Source: Galeruca laticollis
Taxonomy: Eukaryota > Arthropoda > Insecta > Coleoptera > Chrysomelidae
Length of the DNA: 64,000 nucleotides
Direction of reading: 5' to 3'
Assembly: GCA_963921935.1 (NCBI GenBank)
Contig: OY998176.1
Location: forward strand, 88,786,910 to 88,850,909
Below are positions 11,255 to 22,837 of this stretch, piece by piece (positions within the stretch are counted from its first letter, which is position 1; each line of letters begins with the position of its first letter). The notes beneath the pieces are model-generated. The model was given only the letters and a program-made list of their open reading frames with translations, did not search any database and was not told the DNA's origin. The position numbers were made by a program, and so were the translations under genes.

Positions 11255-12999
11255 CATAGCTGGATTGAGCAAATATTGAAATTTATCACCTTGACCCTAA
11301 TATAGTCCAGTTTTGTATGAGTTCTATGAGGAAATGACATACTAAAATGATTCTAGCTTCACCAGAAGAGACAATGGAAACAAAGACCATCTGTATAAGA
11401 CGAGGGATATTCCAGGGGGACTCTCTTTCGCCTTTGATATTCTGCATGTGTTTGATCCCTCTAACCAATGAACTAATTGACATGAAGTTTGGCTACACTG
11501 CTGTAAATTCAGATAGAATCTCTCACATGTTCTATATGGATGATCTCAAATTATTTGCGAGAAACGAAAAAGATCTGCAAAATCTCATCGCAACGGTCCA
11601 TGAATTCAGCTAAACAATAAAAATGGAGTTCGGACTAGATAAATGTGCTACAGTAACATATCTCCGAGGTGAAATAACTAACAAAATGAATATTGAAATC
11701 ACATACAAATACCTTGGGATACAAGAAAGAGCTCAAATCGAACATCAACGGATGAAGGATGTTATCAAGAAAGAATACTTCAGAAGAGTCAGGAAAATAT
11801 TACAAACCGAGCTCACTGCCAAAAATAAAATTCTGGCCATTTCATCCCTGGCAATACCTACCTTAGAATATAGCTTCGGTATTGTAGAATGGCACACTGA
11901 AGAGATGAAAAAAATTGACAGTAAGACCCGTAAAATACTAACATCGAATGGTTTACTTCACCCAAGATCAGATGTAGAACGTATTTACGTACCCAGATCA
12001 GAAGGAGGTAGGGGTCTAAGGCAAATAGAAACTGCGTATAATATGGCACACATCACAATAAACAAGTATATCTCGAAAAATGATAATAAATTTATAAGAA
12101 TGATAAAATATCTAGATGGGCAATTACCAACAACAAAGACTATCAAATATAAAGTAAAGCGTATAATGGAAGACTCACAAATATCAAGTGAAGCAAATCA
12201 TGAAAATCAACAACAAAATATAATAAAAAAGAAAGCACTGAGAAAACTAAGAGATAAATGGACGAATAAACCTCAACATGGACAATTTCCACAAAACATT
12301 CAAAAGCCAACTATAAGTAGTGAACAAACATGGTCTTGGTTAAAAAAAGGAAAATTGAAGGGCGAAACGAAGGCATTAATAATAGCGGCTCAAGATCAAG
12401 CACTTAGAACCAAATATTACGAAAAACATATATTGGAATTAAATATCAATAGCAAATGTCGTTTATGTAATGAAGAAGAAGAACACATAACACATATAGT
12501 GGGATGCTGCCGTGAATTGGCCAAAAATGAGTATATCGAAAGACATAACAACATTTGCCGATACATACACTGGAAACTGATCAACTCAATAGAAGTTGAG
12601 TGCGTGGAAAACTGGTATAAACACCAACCTCCAGACGTTGTTAACAAGGAGCACATAACAATAATATATGACCAACAGGTTCACACAAACAGACACATAC
12701 CAGCAAATAAACCTGATATAATTATAAAAAATCAAGAAAAAAGCCGAAAAACTTTTAAAATATAAAGACCTGTCCATCGAAATTAATCGAATGTGGCATC
12801 TCAAGGTGGTAATAATATCGGTAGTAGTCGGAGCATTGCGGACTGTGACGAGTAACTTCTTCAATCTCACGAAGAAAATCCCAACGACAATAAATGTAGA
12901 ACTGATCTAAAGAATAGCATTGAATGGCACAGCACATATTTTGAAAAAAGTACTTTGAGTACGACTTAACCTGAGGTGTCGGGAGAACATACATTACAA
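11253..12999 (+). pseudogene. R4/Dong-like LINE copy B: RT, zinc motif and damaged endonuclease
   Basis: 5'-truncated inside reverse transcriptase and starting right after tract T1. Seen in order: remnants of the pre-palm region, RRGIFQGDSLSPLIFC (about 11398), the active site FYMDDLKLF (about 11530, both Asp kept), a long thumb and connection region, the CCHC motif CRLCNEEEEHITHIVGC (about 12457), and NKPDIIIKN, the start of the restriction-like endonuclease. Two in-frame stops are visible in RT (TGA near 11336 and TAA near 11612). After NKPDIIIKN roughly 35 codons, including the LIDVAIP-type strand, are missing. The frame then resumes shifted, at about 12741, with KLLKYKDL and an INRMWHLK helix, with a further stop near 12905. 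It ends in tract T2. It cannot make an active protein. It looks like a different subfamily from copies A, C and D. Confidence 0.85.
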
Positions 13000-13000
13000 T

Positions 13001-13031
<31 letters not shown>
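13001..13031. repeat. (TAA)n tract T2
   Basis: About 10 TAA units joined directly to a short (GATA)n run (13031-13042) that is the 3' tail of the next, reversed, LINE fragment. Confidence 0.9.
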
Positions 13032-13257
13032 GATAGATAGATATACGTTTATTGACAACATGTACATATGTATTATGTTTGAAGTCAGTCATCATGAAAG
13101 GAATAAAACAATATTTGAAACAATTATTAAAAGAAAAGTAACAATAATTTAAAACTGGGTTAAAGGTAATAAAACATCAACTAAAAAATAAAATTAACAA
13201 CGGCGGTCTCTGGGCAAAAATTTTAAAAAATCTTCGATAGAATAAAAACAATGTTCC
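13032..13257 (-). mobile_element. extreme 3' end of a CR1-like LINE
   Basis: A short, severely 5'-truncated minus-strand copy. Read on the minus strand it has the last codons of ORF2 (FYSIEDFLKFL), resembling CFYTVDEFLEEL at the end of the larger element ending at 14378. A 3' untranslated region follows, ending GTCAATAAACG and a (TCTA)n tail. The larger element ends with the same AATAAAC plus (TCTA)n signature, so both belong to one family or close relatives. Confidence 0.7.

Positions 13258-13339
<82 letters not shown>
13258..13339. repeat. (TAA)n tract T3
   Basis: About 27 AAT units without visible interruption. It lies between the CR1-like 3' fragment and LINE copy C. Minus-strand poly-Tyr frames across it are artefacts. 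Confidence 0.95.
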
Positions 13340-13340
<1 letters not shown>

Positions 13341-13978
13341 GTAATTATCAAAAATATATAATAAGAGACCCAAACATACAGACCGATAAATGCAGAAAAT
13401 GTCACCAATTTAACGAAACCATAGACCATATAACCAGTGGATGCAAAGTCTTAGCAGGCACAGAATATACCGAAAGACACAACATGGCAGGAAAAATTAT
13501 TCACCAAGACCTTGCAAAGACATATGGACTTATAACAGAGGAAACACCCTACTACAAATACACCCCAACCACAATTATAGACACCAACGAATACAAACTA
13601 TATTGGGATGTAGAAATCCGTACTGACAAAACAATAAAATGCAACAGGCCGGACATCGTTTTCCAAAATAAAAAAGAGCAAATCACCTATCTCATAGACA
13701 TATCAATTCCTAACGACCCCAACATCCAAGTAAAATACAGAGAAAAAATTGCAAAGTATACTGAATTAGCCATAGAAATTCAGACACTTTGGAAACAGAA
13801 AAAAGTAGAAACCATACCGTTCATCATTTCAACCACAGGCATCACCCCACACGCCTTTAACTCACACCTTGAACAACTAAGTCTTCACCCAAATACCCAT
13901 ACAAACATACAAAAGTCTGTCATCCTGAAAACATGTAATATTGTGCGATCTTTCCTCAATTCAAGCAATAGACTCTGA
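13340..13978 (+). pseudogene. R4/Dong-like LINE copy C: zinc motif and intact RLE endonuclease domain
   Basis: An open frame of about 210 codons entering from the TAA tract. It starts within the domain before the zinc finger (NYQKYIIRDPN), then CRKCHQFNETIDHITSGC (complete CCHC), ERHN, CNRPDIVF, TYLIDISIPND, the EKIAKY..LAIEIQTLW helix and the C-terminal SVILKTCNIVRSFL. The endonuclease motifs (PD, a downstream Asp and Lys-rich helix) are all kept and no stop interrupts them. Because RT is missing, it is a dead 5'-truncated copy. It is very similar in layout to copies A and D. A short palindrome (CACTTGATTCAAGTG) lies in its 3' untranslated region before tract T4. Confidence 0.8.
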
Positions 13979-14044
13979 GACGACCTGGTACAACCTGTCA
14001 TCCCAGAAAAGAAATACCACTTGATTCAAGTGAGAAGAAAGAAG

Positions 14045-14093
14045 ATAATAATAATAATAATAATAATAATAATAGATAGATAGATAGATAGAT
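14045..14093. repeat. (TAA)n tract T4 joined to (GATA)n
   Basis: About nine TAA units (14045-14073) continue into about five AGAT units (14074-14093). The AGAT part is the reversed 3' microsatellite tail of the CR1-like element that follows on the minus strand. The TAA part is the 3' junction of LINE copy C. Confidence 0.9.
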
Positions 14094-14377
14094 GGTTTAT
14101 TGACCCCATTCACATACATAGTACATTAGAAGACAGTGAAAGTAGTACATATGAATACATTTTACCAACTGAAAATATTAAAGATTGTATAGTGTTGTAT
14201 ATGACAAATTTAAAATATAATAAAAATAATAGAAAGTAAAAATTTTACATAAATACAGACATACATTTCATAAAGTAAAAATATTGATGAAAATATGACA
14301 ATTTTAAAATATAAAATAAGTTAAAAAATAATAGAAAGTAAAAATTAAATTGAACAAAACAAACAAACATATAAGCA

Positions 14378-17190
14378 TTAAGCGAAAGTATTCAATTCCT
14401 CCAAAAACTCATCAACTGTATAAAAACAATAATTTAAAAGAAAAGACTTAGCAAAATGTTTAAATTGAACTCTCGTCATATCACTTATATTTATATGTTC
14501 AAAATATTTTACAAATGAATTGTACAATGTAACATCCAACTTATTGTTTTTTGTTGTTTTCAGTCTTGATTTGAGAATGACAATGTCTTTACTATTTCTA
14601 GTATCATAATTATGAACATCTGCATGTTTAGTCAGAACATATCGATTTTTATGTGTTTCAATTAACACTTCGAAAATATACAAGCACGGAAGCGGCAATA
14701 TTTCAAGTTTTTTGAATATTTTTTACAATTGGTGTTTCTTTGGTGCGTTGTAAATTATTCTAACTACAGTTTTCTGTAGCACAAATACTTTGTGCACTGA
14801 TGTGCTGCTGCCCCATAGCATAATGCCATATGTTAAATTGCTATGAAAAAGTGAATAATATACAGACTTTAACAAATGAGTTGGTATACATGATTTTAAT
14901 TGACGAATTACAAAAACTTGGCCCGCTAATTTTGAACAAAGGTAGTCAACATGAGGTGACCAACTTAAGTTTGTATCCAAATGAATGCCCAGTAATTTAA
15001 CTGGCTCTGATTTTACAGCCCATTTATCAAAACTGAAAAGAATGTGTTTCGTTTTAGTGTCGTTGAGTTTCAGCTTATTTGCCAGGAACCACTGATTCAA
15101 CAAAATATTATCACCAGCTTGTGTGCCATCAGATAAAGTTGTAGTATCATCAGCGAATAAAATACAAAAAGTGTCAATAGCCTCTGGTAAATCGTTAACA
15201 AATATTATAAAAAGTATTGAACCCAAAATCGAGCCCTGAGGAATGCCGTTGTCTATATTACGTAAATCAGACTGGTTGTTTCCACAAACTACATACTGTT
15301 TCCTATTACTTAAATAAGATGTCAATAATTAGTGTGCATTTCCTCTAATACCATAAAATTCCAGTTTATTTAGGAGTAAATCCGCTGGAACACAATCAAA
15401 AGCCTTCGTTAAGTCGCATAACGTGGCAACAGAGTTGACGCCTTCCTCTAGTTTCTGTACAACTTCCTCTAAGAGTCGAAGAAGAGCACGTATGCATGAT
15501 TTATTTTTGCGATAGCCGAATTGAAATTCCGTTAGAAGTGACTTATCTTCCAAATAATTGATTAATTTTTCTTTGACTATCAATTCAAATATTTTGTTAA
15601 TCGTCGGTAAAATTGCTATGGGTCTAAAATTTTCTGGAGAATCTATATCACCATTTTTATATAATGGAATAATTTTTGATATTTTGAAGGAGTCAGGCCA
15701 AGATCCTTCCTCTAAGCATTTATCAAATAAAATGGTCAGTGGATATGTCAATGAGTGTATACAACGTTTCAATATTTTGCTATTTATATTGTAAAAATCT
15801 AAACATGACGAATGACTTAATTTCAATATCGCCTCATGGACATCACTTTCCAAGATTGCACTCATAAAGAATGGAAATGCAGGTTTATTTAGTTTATTTA
15901 AAAAGAAACTCGACTCGTATTGAGAATCACCAAGAGATTTTAATACTATTTCCGATACCGATGTAAAAAATTCATTGAATTTTTGTGGTGATATATCGGA
16001 CTGTTTGGTTTTATTAATTTTAGTTCTTCTTTCCGAATTTACGATTGTCCAACATGTTTTATTTTTATTATCCGAATCTTTTATTATCTTTGAGTAGGCT
16101 AACTTCTTTTCAGAGCGAATCGCTTTTTTATATATTTTGTTTAAATTTTTGTAATTCACCCAATCACCTTCCGAATAAGTATTCATAAATTTGTTTTTTG
16201 TTGTAATGACATTTTTTCTCATACTACGCAATGTGTTGTTGAACCATTTGATATTAGATTTATTTGTTTTAACAGTTTTTTCACAAAAACAAGTATCAGA
16301 GATATGTTTCAGCGTATTCAATATGTTTTCTGCCAAATTATCTGCACCCATATTATGAACATCCAAATCATTCCAAGAAACTTCAGAAAGTTTATCAGAA
16401 AAAGCCGTTATTATTGCGTCGTTAATAACACGTTTAATAATGGGGACATTTTCATTCAATAGGTGATTAAAATATATATATTGGCCGTTGTGATCAGACA
16501 CTAGAGGATCTACTACTCCCACTTTAGTGAGACTAGGGTCTATGTTTGTAACTATGTTATCTAGACAGGATTGACTATTCAGGACTATTCTAGTGGGCTC
16601 CTCAATCGTATGGCGTAATCCGAAACTTGTGAAGACTGTTTCAAGATCTTTGGATTTATCGTCGTTCTTTGAAATGTCTAAATTGAAGTCCCCTACCAAG
16701 ACAATGTTTTTGTATTTTCTATGAATATATTCAAGAAGTTTAATAATTTGATCTTTAAATATGGTAAAATTATCTCTACTTGACGATCTATAAAGAGCAA
16801 TTATTATGGTGTCTTTCAATTCTACTCCACAAAACTCGGTATCGTAGATAACAGAAAACTGCTTCAGATCAACTGCCTTGCATATTAGATGCGATTTTGA
16901 AAATATTGCCACTCCCCCATGTTGCTTTCTAGAACGAGTAAAATCGGAAATGAAGTTATAATCCTTCAATTTGATTAGTTCCAAGTTATTCTTATCTAAC
17001 CAATGTTCTGAAAAACATACGATATCAAATGGATGTTCGGTTAAGAAAACTGAAAGTTCATGTAACTTATTTTGAAGACTATTTACGTTAATATGGAAAA
17101 CCGAAAGATGCTGTCTATATTTACTGTTTATTCGTCTGCTCCACGGAATTGAACATGACTCTTCTTGGCTGAGAAAACTGATTGAAGATT
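14378..17190 (-). pseudogene. CR1-like LINE ORF2: AP endonuclease and reverse transcriptase, two in-frame stops
   Basis: One minus-strand frame of about 930 codons. N-terminal apurinic-type endonuclease motifs: HINVNSLQNKL (catalytic Asn), FSEHWL (Glu), VGDFNLD and SDHNGQ. Reverse transcriptase motifs follow: FRPIAILPTINKIFE, FGYRKNKSC, CDLTKAFDCV, DNGIPQGSILGS and the intact active site LFADDTTT (about 15140-15160). The C-terminus ends CFYTVDEFLEEL. The frame overlaps the end of ORF1 (stop at 17121), so translation would need a start in the overlap or recoding. It is broken only by TAA at 15326-15328 and TAA near 14720. There is no RNase H domain, as expected for CR1-group elements. Clade is inferred from the ORF1 type, lack of RNase H and microsatellite tail. 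Confidence 0.85.
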
Positions 17191-18038
17191 ACTCCTGTAG
17201 GCCATATTTCCGGTATTAAAATTTTTTCTAGTTCAAGAACAGGCACTGTTATCTTGAATGAAGCATATTTAAGTGGTTGGCGAGAGTTCAACTTTTGAAC
17301 ACTAATATCGGGAACAAACTCTTCTAAATACTTGAGTAAATCCTCTTCTGATGTGTGTGGATCCCAATTTGTAGAATGGAGGTGTTTCATTCTCTGTCTG
17401 TTTGCCGATCTTAAATGAAATGATTCGTCATCTTTGTTGCCCGTAATTAAAATTTTGGGTGCTGCTCTTTCTCTGGTGTTACTTTTATGAGGTATGGTAT
17501 CGTTTCCCAAACTGATAATAGAATGACATAAGTTGGAAGACTGAGCATTGGCAATAGCACTGGAAACTTCAGATGATGTGAAAACACCCGGAGCTTCGAA
17601 ATTTACCATTGGCCTCATTTTACTGAAAGGCTGTTTTAAATTTTCATGTTCCACTTGTGCTTTAGTATCTGATGGTTCTAAAGGTGTTCTATAGTTAACT
17701 GTTTTAATCATGTTAAGCTGATCTTGAAGCGATCTGATCGCAATTTCTTGATTAAAAATAATCTTATCCTTGTTTTTAATTATTTCTTCCAAATATTTCA
17801 CTTTAAGTTGAAGTTCTGATGTAACACTGGTACTACACGTGGGTATTGGTGATGTTTCCATAGTAATTCCACTGTCTATACAACAGTTGCAAGAAGAATC
17901 GTCTATAATTTTTGCATTTTTGACAGATTTCAAGCAACTCTTATGGGAAACAACCCCACACGTCACACATTTTAATCCTGATGTAACATCTTTTTTGCAT
18001 CTCATATACTTATTGATTGAGTCCATATTCCGTTGCAA
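17121..18038 (-). CDS. CR1-like LINE ORF1 protein with zinc finger and coiled coil
   Basis: An intact open frame of 305 codons upstream of ORF2 on the minus strand. The N-terminus has a Cys/His cluster of PHD-like spacing (CKK...CVTCGVVSHKSCL and later CNCC, about residues 13-52). A helical coiled-coil segment (KYLEEIIKNKDKIIFNQEIAI, about 85-110) follows. The C-terminal domain (PKILITG to the end) has the FEAPGV, WDPHTSEEDLLKYL and IWPTGVIFNQF pattern seen in ORF1 of CR1-type LINEs. The protein would bind element RNA and form the ribonucleoprotein. It ends overlapping the start of the ORF2 frame. The 5' untranslated region runs to about 18345, where the element meets tract T5. This is the best-preserved gene of the element. 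Confidence 0.75.
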   Translation of the reverse strand: MQRNMDSINKYMRCKKDVTSGLKCVTCGVVSHKSCLKSVKNAKIIDDSSCNCCIDSGITMETSPIPTCSTSVTSELQLKVKYLEEIIKNKDKIIFNQEIAIRSLQDQLNMIKTVNYRTPLEPSDTKAQVEHENLKQPFSKMRPMVNFEAPGVFTSSEVSSAIANAQSSNLCHSIISLGNDTIPHKSNTRERAAPKILITGNKDDESFHLRSANRQRMKHLHSTNWDPHTSEEDLLKYLEEFVPDISVQKLNSRQPLKYASFKITVPVLELEKILIPEIWPTGVIFNQFSQPRRVMFNSVEQTNKQ

Positions 18039-18343
18039 ATGCCGAACAAATCAAGTAATATCGAATAAAAGAGAGAAGTTTCGTTTAAAATCTGACCACT
18101 GGTGGTATAGGTGCTGTGACAAATTGTTTTGATGGAAATAACCAGATTTCAACAAAACGAAATACTTTATATAGGTACCTATTACATAAAAATTGTACTT
18201 GCCTACACGTTTATCAACCAAATAGGAACTTATAAACACTATGATACACTTTTCACTATTTAACGAAACGTATTTTCAATAAAATTTCGAAATTTGATCA
18301 AGAGCACGATATTCAACCTCTGGGTTGGTGAACACTTCCACCA

Positions 18344-18887
<544 letters not shown>

Positions 18888-19071
18888 CTAGTTTCACATA
18901 AACCCACGAAAATCAACCCCCGTGATATTTTATAGTTCTAAGATTCATATTTTTTGAACCTTATCATTTATTCTTTCATAAAATTATTTCATTTATATAC
19001 ACATAATATATATTTACAACCAATTTTCCTTATTATACACATATTTATTTATTCCTTTTTACACAATTTTA

Positions 19072-22000
19072 ATGGATAATAATACAAAATTCATTCAATG
19101 GAACTGTAATGGACTTAATTCACACCTTCCAGAACTGCAAATAATAAGGAGCAATTTGAACCCCATACTTCTCGCTCTACAAGAGACACACCTGAGACCG
19201 AACGAAATCTTTACCTTTAGAGGATTCCAAACTTTCAGGAAAGATGTGAAACCAAATATTAGAGCAAGGGGTGGAGTGGCAGTTTTACTAAAGGAAGAAA
19301 TCCCGGCTAAAAGGGTAACCCTCAATACCAGGTTACAAGCTGTGGCTATTAAAATTGATACTCCAATAAAGCTTGCCATATGCAGCATATATCTTCCAGA
19401 TTCAAACTGGAACTCATATGACATTGAAAACATATTCGTACAATTACCGACCCCATGCATAATTATGGGAGATTTCAACGCCCATTCACCCTCTTGTGGA
19501 TCTTTAACAACTGATACTAGAGGAAAACGTTTGGAGAAATTTATTGACGACTCAAATATATGCCTTCTAAACAATGGAAAGCCCACACATTTCAATCAAG
19601 GCTCAAACTCCTTTTCAGCTATCGACCTAACCCTATGCTCCCCAAATATAACCCATCAGTTTCACTGGAACCCATTAGAATATCTCCATTCCAGTGATCA
19701 CTTCCCAATCTCTGTTACCACTAATATCCCAACAAAGGTTAAACTTTCTACAGAAAGGTGGCTTACCGGAAAAGCCAATTGGACTGACTACTCAAATATA
19801 GTGTCTCTTCCAAATCCCGATTCGAGTAACTCCATTAACGAAATGGTAGAGGCAGTGACCAAATCTATTCTAGTGGCAGCCGATGCAACTATCCCCAAAT
19901 CTAAAAGTAAAATATTATCTAAAATGGTACCGTGGTGGAATAATGAAATTAGGGAAGCAATATCAGCAAGGAAAAATGCACTCAACAAATTCCGAAAATC
20001 GCCTACAAACTATAATTTAGTACAATTCAAAAAACTAAGATCAGCCGCCCGACGTTTAATTGAAGAAAGCAAAAGAAGGACATGGGAAGAATATGTATCA
20101 ACCTTAACAACTGACTCCGAGGTATCCGAGATATGGAGAAAAATCAAAACAATATCAGGCAAATATCAATCTACCACCCCCCATACAATAGAAAATAACA
20201 ACATATTTTTAACCGATCCCCACGATATAGCTGAAGTTTTCGCTGACCACTTTGAATCAATTAGCAGCTCGGAAAATTATTGCCCCGACTTCCAAAGAAC
20301 AAAAACTACTGAAGAATCTCTCAACCTGGATTTTAATACCGATGACGCAGACCTTCCGTACAACGTCCCTTTCATTTTCGACGAACTGGCCAACACCCTT
20401 AATACCTGCAAAGATAGTGCACCGGGACTGGACTCAGTTATGTATGGAATGATAACTCATTTACCTAGAAACGAGAAAGAGAAACTCTTAACTCTCTTCA
20501 ACAAAATATGGTCAGCGAATACCTACCCTAGTAACTGGAAAACGGCTATCATTATCCCGATCTTAAAAAATCGAGATTCAATGACAAATCCTACAAACTA
20601 TAGACCAATTTCACTAATATCGTGTATCGGAAAAATATTTGAAAAAATGGTGAACAACAGACTAACCTTTGTGCTTGAATCACGCGGCCTTCTATCAAAC
20701 TTCCAAGTGGACTGTCGACGAAATCACTCCTCTCTAGATGCCCTAGTCGCATTAGAGACTGACATTCAAAATGCCTTTTCTAAAAGACAACACCTCGTCG
20801 CAGTCATGTTCGACTTGCAAAAAGCGTATGACCTGACTTGGAGATATGCAATAAAGAAACAAATACACACATGGGGCCTCCGTGGAGCGTTACCTAATAT
20901 TCTAAATGATTTTCTCTCGGAAAGATTCTTCTGTGTAAGAATTGACAATGAATTTTCATCAACACGAGCCTTAGAAAACGGAATACCACAAGGCTCAGTT
21001 CTTATCGTAACTCTTTTTGCCATTGCAATTAACTGTCTTGTTTGTAGCATCGGAGAAAACACCAAAGCAGCTTTATATGTCGGCGATCTAACCATTTATT
21101 CTTACAGTCATTCAATTCCCGAAATTGAGAATTCATTACAAGGACAAATCAACAGCCTAGAAAAAACTGCTAGAGCCAGCGGTTTTAAATTTTCACCTTC
21201 GAAGTCCCACGCCATCCATTTCTGCAGATTAAGATCCGACCACGCCGAACCACAACTAAAGCTGCAAAGTCAGAATATCGAGATAAAACATAAAACAAAA
21301 TTATTAGGTATGATACTTGACCAAAAATTAAACTGGAGACCGCACATTGAATATCTGATTAATAGATGCCGAAGAGTTATTAACATTATCAAATGTTTGT
21401 CGAGTATCCGATGGGGGTCCGACAGAGAAATTTTATTACGCATCTATCAAACTTTAGTGCAATCCAAAATTGACTTTGGCTGTATTGTTTATGGTTCTGC
21501 AAGACGTTCACACTTGAACCAGCTAAATAAAATCCAAAATCTCGCAGTAAGACATGCAATCGGTGCATTTAGAACAAGCCCTATAGAAGCAATCTTATGC
21601 GATGCTTCGTCCTTACCCCTAAACTTAAGGAGAGATATGCAGCTCATAACATATGGCGTGAAAATACAAACGTTACCCAACCATTTAAATAACAAGATTT
21701 TCACAAACCTTCCCAGTCCACACACACTAAGACGTAGTTCAACTAAACCATCCAGTATTCGTTTTTCAGACATATCTGAAGAGTACAGGATAAACTTACA
21801 AATAGAAAAAATGACCTATACGTATGACACTCCTCCATGGCTAAGAAAACTACCACAAATAAACATATCTCTCAGTAAATACAAAAAAGAAGATACCGCT
21901 CCATCGATCTACCGAACGCTATTTTTAGAACAAATGGATCTATACAACGAACATTTAGTCATCTACACAGATGGTTCCAAATCAGATAATGGAACAGGGG

Positions 22001-22755
22001 CGGCAATCGTAATCGGTGTAGATTCCTTCTTTTGGACCCTAAACCAAGAGTCTAGTATACTTAATGCCGAGTTGTATGCAATATGGCAACCGTTGTTGTT
22101 CTTCAGTCAGAGCAGCTTTGAAAAATGTTTAGTTTGTACGGATTCCTTAACTGCCACTCTCTCGACAAAAAATCTTTTTTCTGCAAATGAATGGGTTGTA
22201 CGCATTCAAGAATTATCAACCCATCTATACAGTATGCAAAGGACTATTTCAATAATGTGGATACCTGGGCATACCGATATTACCGGTAATACTGAAGCTG
22301 ATCTAGTAGCAAAAAAAGCCACAAGCGGAACAGTTGACAAAGGCATACCTAACACCTTTCTGGATATGAAAACGGATATAAAGAATAAAATTTACGAAGC
22401 ATGGCAGAACAGATGGAATACATATGACGGACAATTAAGACACATTAAACCGAGCGTACAAAAATGGTTCTACCCCAAAACTCTTACAAGGCGTGAACAA
22501 GTCGTCCTCAGCCGATTAAGGATAGGCCACACAAACCTAACCCATTTACACCTCCTCCTTGGAAAGAACAAACCCAGATGTGAGAAGTGCGGCATCCCAC
22601 TGACAACCCAACATATATTAACTTGTGCAGCCTTCAATTTTCACAGACAATTCCTCAAAATACCCCAGATCGAAAACATTCTTAGAAACCAAAATGACGA
22701 GCTTAACCAGGTGATAACTTATCTAAAGTCCACAAATTTATTTTATAAAATATAA
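19072..22755 (+). CDS. I-clade LINE ORF2: endonuclease, RT, RNase H (RT active site mutated)
   Basis: An uninterrupted frame of 1227 codons from ATG. Domains in order: AP-type endonuclease (WNCNG at 10-14, QETHL at 37-41, GDFNAH near 133, SDHFPI near 208); reverse transcriptase (YRPISLISCIGKIFEKM, FDLQKAYD, ENGIPQGSV); RNase H (YTDGSK near 965, AELYAI near 1003, TDS near 1024, GNTEAD near 1072); and a C-terminal CCHC (CEKCGIPLTTQHILTC). The protein would nick DNA, copy element RNA and remove it. The RT catalytic motif reads YVGD at residues 669-672 (21076-21087): the second-to-last position expected to be Asp is Gly (GGC). FQVDCRRNHSS also departs from the usual FQ.GFR.N. So the frame is open but the polymerase is very likely dead. 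Family assignment is strong; clade I rests on RNase H, ORF1 type and the C-terminal RLRIGHT motif. Confidence 0.9.
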   Translation: MDNNTKFIQWNCNGLNSHLPELQIIRSNLNPILLALQETHLRPNEIFTFRGFQTFRKDVKPNIRARGGVAVLLKEEIPAKRVTLNTRLQAVAIKIDTPIKLAICSIYLPDSNWNSYDIENIFVQLPTPCIIMGDFNAHSPSCGSLTTDTRGKRLEKFIDDSNICLLNNGKPTHFNQGSNSFSAIDLTLCSPNITHQFHWNPLEYLHSSDHFPISVTTNIPTKVKLSTERWLTGKANWTDYSNIVSLPNPDSSNSINEMVEAVTKSILVAADATIPKSKSKILSKMVPWWNNEIREAISARKNALNKFRKSPTNYNLVQFKKLRSAARRLIEESKRRTWEEYVSTLTTDSEVSEIWRKIKTISGKYQSTTPHTIENNNIFLTDPHDIAEVFADHFESISSSENYCPDFQRTKTTEESLNLDFNTDDADLPYNVPFIFDELANTLNTCKDSAPGLDSVMYGMITHLPRNEKEKLLTLFNKIWSANTYPSNWKTAIIIPILKNRDSMTNPTNYRPISLISCIGKIFEKMVNNRLTFVLESRGLLSNFQVDCRRNHSSLDALVALETDIQNAFSKRQHLVAVMFDLQKAYDLTWRYAIKKQIHTWGLRGALPNILNDFLSERFFCVRIDNEFSSTRALENGIPQGSVLIVTLFAIAINCLVCSIGENTKAALYVGDLTIYSYSHSIPEIENSLQGQINSLEKTARASGFKFSPSKSHAIHFCRLRSDHAEPQLKLQSQNIEIKHKTKLLGMILDQKLNWRPHIEYLINRCRRVINIIKCLSSIRWGSDREILLRIYQTLVQSKIDFGCIVYGSARRSHLNQLNKIQNLAVRHAIGAFRTSPIEAILCDASSLPLNLRRDMQLITYGVKIQTLPNHLNNKIFTNLPSPHTLRRSSTKPSSIRFSDISEEYRINLQIEKMTYTYDTPPWLRKLPQINISLSKYKKEDTAPSIYRTLFLEQMDLYNEHLVIYTDGSKSDNGTGAAIVIGVDSFFWTLNQESSILNAELYAIWQPLLFFSQSSFEKCLVCTDSLTATLSTKNLFSANEWVVRIQELSTHLYSMQRTISIMWIPGHTDITGNTEADLVAKKATSGTVDKGIPNTFLDMKTDIKNKIYEAWQNRWNTYDGQLRHIKPSVQKWFYPKTLTRREQVVLSRLRIGHTNLTHLHLLLGKNKPRCEKCGIPLTTQHILTCAAFNFHRQFLKIPQIENILRNQNDELNQVITYLKSTNLFYKI

Positions 22756-22829
22756 ATTACCCCAATGATATATCGACGAGCACAATGACCTAGATGTCGA
22801 TGCTCAAACACAAAAAAAAAAATAATAAC
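22756..22829. repeat. I-clade LINE 3' end with A-rich/TAA junction T6
   Basis: A 3' untranslated region of about 55 bp containing a GACGAGCA...ATGTCGATGCTC near-inverted pair ends in an A-run and a very short TAA remnant (22813-22829). The next LINE copy begins immediately. Confidence 0.65.
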
Positions 22830-22837
22830 GAACACCT

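Noticed and set aside
19095..19595. 166-codon minus-strand frame
   Set aside because: It is the reverse-strand shadow of the I-clade ORF2 endonuclease.
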